DNA of 7,170 nt from Nocardioidaceae bacterium. Lineage in GTDB: Bacteria; Actinomycetota; Actinomycetes; Propionibacteriales; Nocardioidaceae. How positions within the stretch are numbered: the first letter of the stretch is position 1; every line of letters starts with the position of its first letter. Positions 5,695 through 7,170 of this stretch are shown in pieces. Made by a program: the position numbers and the translations under genes. Under the pieces are notes generated by a model, which saw only the letters and a program-made list of their open reading frames with translations, had not been told where the DNA came from and did no database searches. The stretch lies in the NCBI GenBank assembly GCA_013698435.1, contig JACCVA010000023.1, positions 1-7,170 of the forward strand, in the 5' to 3' direction.

Positions 5695-6740
5695 CAACAC
5701 CTTCGAATCATCCAGGTGTTGCGATCACCGCGCGAACCCAAGGATCGCACTGCGGTACGGCGGACGCCGGTCTTGAGTCGAGATGCTGGCGGCTGGCCGC
5801 CCGCGGCGCTGTGGGGTCGATGGTAGTTGTGGTGGATGTTCCACACGCCGATCGCGGCTGATCGCTCGTCCTCGCGGGCGTACTCGCGGGCGTAGAGCAG
5901 CTCCTCGGCGAGGATGCGCTGGTAGCGCTCCACCTTCCCGTTGTGCTTGGGCGTGAAGGGCTTGGTCTTCTTGTGTCGGGTCCGGTTGGCGACGATGCGG
6001 GCGAAGTCGCCGGAGCGGTAGCAGGCACCGTTATCGGTGACGACCCGGTGGATGTGGGTGATGCCGTGCGCGGCGAACCACACCTTGGCCCGGGCCAGGA
6101 ACGCGGCCGCAGTCTTGCCCTTCTCATCAGGCAGCGGCTCGGTATAGGCGAGTCGGGAGAACCCGTCCACGATCGAGTGCAGGTAGACGTAGCCACGCTT
6201 CGCACCGGCGGTCTTGGCCCGGTCGACTGTGCGGTGTTGGTCGGAGTCACGGCCGTGGATACGCCAGCCGCCGCCGTCGGGGATCCGGCCCACCTTCTTC
6301 ACGTCCAGGTGGGCCATGTGTCCAGGCCAGCGGGCGGTGATCTTGCCCGGCTTGCGGTTGCTGTCCCCGCACGGGTCGAGGAACCGCCGGCGGCCCAGGC
6401 CGAGTCGGTCCAGGTGCCGGGTCACGGTGCGACGGTTGATCTCGAACCCGCCATCGGCCAGCTCGTGGGTGATCCGTTGCGCCGACCACTTGTTGTCCCG
6501 CCGCCAGGTCTCGATCTGGGCGATCACCGCCGCCGGGGTCGCGTTCGGACTCTCGTGCGGTGTCGAGGACCTGTCGTGCAGGCCGAGGTCGCCGTGGCGG
6601 CGCCAGCGGTTGACCCACTTGGAGGCACAGGCACGCGAGATCCCCATCTCGGCGGCCACGTGGGCGATCGGCCGGCGCTGGCAGCGCCGCACCAGACGCA
6701 GCCGGCCTTCATAGGACAGCGGGGCATTACGGTGAGACAC
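5694..6740 (-). CDS. IS481-family transposase with 3' end replaced by IS30 insertion
   Basis: The product has 348 residues from GTG 6740, which has AAAGGA 9 bases upstream. Visible domains: an N-terminal helix-turn-helix, IAHVAAEMGISRACASKWVNRW (25-46), followed by GLHDRSSTPHESP; a second helix-turn-helix around SAQRITHELADGGFEINRRTVTRHL; and an rve-type DDE core with HLDVKKVGRIPDGGGW (Asp146), VVTDNGACYRS (Asp236) and NGKVERYQR (Glu271), then the IS481-typical NYHRPHSAAGGQPPASRL (305-322). All catalytic residues are present. The native reading ends near residue 337; the last eleven residues (GDRNTWMIRRC) are encoded by the end of the IS30 element. Because only the tail is changed, the enzyme might still fold, but the element has probably lost its own 3' end here and could not move by itself. 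Confidence 0.88.
   Translation of the reverse strand: MSHRNAPLSYEGRLRLVRRCQRRPIAHVAAEMGISRACASKWVNRWRRHGDLGLHDRSSTPHESPNATPAAVIAQIETWRRDNKWSAQRITHELADGGFEINRRTVTRHLDRLGLGRRRFLDPCGDSNRKPGKITARWPGHMAHLDVKKVGRIPDGGGWRIHGRDSDQHRTVDRAKTAGAKRGYVYLHSIVDGFSRLAYTEPLPDEKGKTAAAFLARAKVWFAAHGITHIHRVVTDNGACYRSGDFARIVANRTRHKKTKPFTPKHNGKVERYQRILAEELLYAREYAREDERSAAIGVWNIHHNYHRPHSAAGGQPPASRLKTGVRRTAVRSLGSRGDRNTWMIRRC
5716..5729. repeat. IS30 element right terminal inverted repeat
   Basis: GTGTTGCGATCACC is the near-exact reverse complement of 4532-4545. It lies 22 bases upstream of the transposase ATG and is read through by the interrupted IS481 frame. Confidence 0.75.
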
Positions 6741-6792
6741 GAGGGCAGGTCCTTTCGCTGGCTTCAGACGGATGAGTTGCTATGGCGCTACA
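5730..6792 (-). mobile_element. IS481-family element, 3' end disrupted
   Basis: This span covers the IS481-type transposase and its upstream leader. The outer right end is proposed at 6792, where the strand opposite reads TGTAGCGCCATAGCAACTC inward; IS481 ends usually begin with TGT. I could not find a matching inverted copy on the far side of the IS30 element (before 4530), so the other end is either lost or too diverged to see by eye. The right boundary is tentative. Confidence 0.45.
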
Positions 6793-7170
6793 CATCCTTG
6801 CCGCGGAGGGCCTGCCCTTCTGCTACCTCAGCCTCACCGGCCTGTCCTCAACGTCCTGCCCCGCAACAACTAGCCGGCCAGCGCGCCGTGGAGCAGTGGA
6901 TTAGCGGGCCTCTACAACGCGCAGCAGCTCGCTCCGTATAGCGATCGGTCTGCGGGGTCGATGGTTCACCCTGCTGGACGGGCCGCCGCCGACTGCCGGT
7001 GCTGGATCAGCGCTAGGTCTGCTCCGGCGGCGGTGAGGCACCGACGGCCAAGACGCTGCTAGCCCCACCTAGGGGTGTGATTTCGGCATGCTTCCAGCGT
7101 GGCAGACTCAGGGATCAGGGACCCGGCCACAGACCGCACCATCCGCTGGGCGATGCTGCTGCGATATCGA
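6793..7170. other. 378 bases with no recognisable gene
   Basis: All six readings break up into short pieces that I do not recognise. The longest open piece at the edge, on the plus strand from about 7080 to 7170, ends SGIRDPATDRTIRWAMLLRYR and could be the start of a gene continuing beyond the window, but no ribosome binding site is evident. The minus strand ends a piece with ALIQHRQSAAARPAG and then a stop near 6970; it is too short to assign. No tRNA, rRNA or repeat array is seen. Confidence 0.5.

Larger units (their letters stand above)
4532..5729 (-). mobile_element. Complete IS30-family insertion sequence (about 1.2 kb)
   Basis: The ends GGTCATCGCAACAC (4532-4545) and GTGTTGCGATCACC (5716-5729) are inverted repeats that match at 13 of 14 positions and bracket a full-length IS30-type transposase. 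Both ends are flanked by GC (4530-4531 and 5730-5731), which fits the 2-3 base target duplications of this family, though GC is too short to be strong proof and is its own reverse complement, so the repeats could also be drawn 2 bases longer. The element interrupts the 3' end of an IS481-family transposase gene. It looks intact and possibly active. Confidence 0.8.

Noticed and set aside
6742..6818. Inverted repeat AGGGCAGGTCCT / AGGGCCTGCCCT around the proposed IS481 right end
   Set aside because: It matches at 11 of 12 bases but one arm is the ribosome binding region of the transposase and the arms are 53 bases apart; the base composition makes such matches common, so I give it no function.
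5943..6941. Long plus-strand open frame (332 codons) opposite the IS481 transposase
   Set aside because: It is antisense to a clear DDE transposase, has Gly/Val/Arg-rich composition with no motif, and runs past the end of the element; open by chance in GC-rich DNA.
1..7170. CRISPR array, tRNA or rRNA
   Set aside because: No regularly spaced repeats and no cloverleaf or rRNA-like sequence noticed on either strand.

Overview
The window is high-GC DNA of actinobacterial type. The GC-rich codon use, the many GTG starts, and the IS30, IS481 and IS256 transposases together point to an Actinomycetota chromosome, or an accessory region of one. I cannot name the genus from sequence alone.

Layout, left to right. 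(1) Bases 2-331 (+) are the last 109 codons of a type I restriction-modification motor subunit (HsdR). (2) Its stop codon is followed within a few bases by an IS256/Mutator-family transposase fragment on the minus strand (about 336-498). (3) A minus-strand block follows, which reads from right to left as PhzF-like isomerase/epimerase (2966-3886), Zn-dependent nucleoside deaminase (2536-2973, overlapping by 8 bases), a 441-base stretch that is open in frame but of unclear status, an AraC-family regulator with a DUF6597-type N-terminus (1369-2094), and, 9 bases further, an alpha/alpha-toroid (prenyltransferase/squalene-cyclase-like) protein (505-1359). (4) An Lrp/AsnC-type regulator (3980-4462, +) is divergent from phzF. 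The space between them holds a striking 31-base near-perfect palindrome that ends 4 bases before the regulator's ATG. (5) A complete IS30-family element (about 4532-5729) follows, with matching 14-base inverted ends and a possible GC target duplication. It interrupts the 3' end of an IS481-family transposase gene (5694-6740, -). (6) The last ~378 bases (6793-7170) contain no gene that I recognise.

Working model. The Lrp-type regulator probably controls itself and perhaps the divergent phzF-deaminase pair through the palindrome. The AraC regulator and toroid protein form a tight two-gene unit. The three IS relics or elements and the type I restriction gene mark this as an accessory, rearranged region. 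I do not see a clearly new multi-gene system. The best leads are the palindrome, the AraC/toroid pair with its in-frame upstream extension, and the IS30-in-IS481 junction, which creates a TGATG stop/start overlap.
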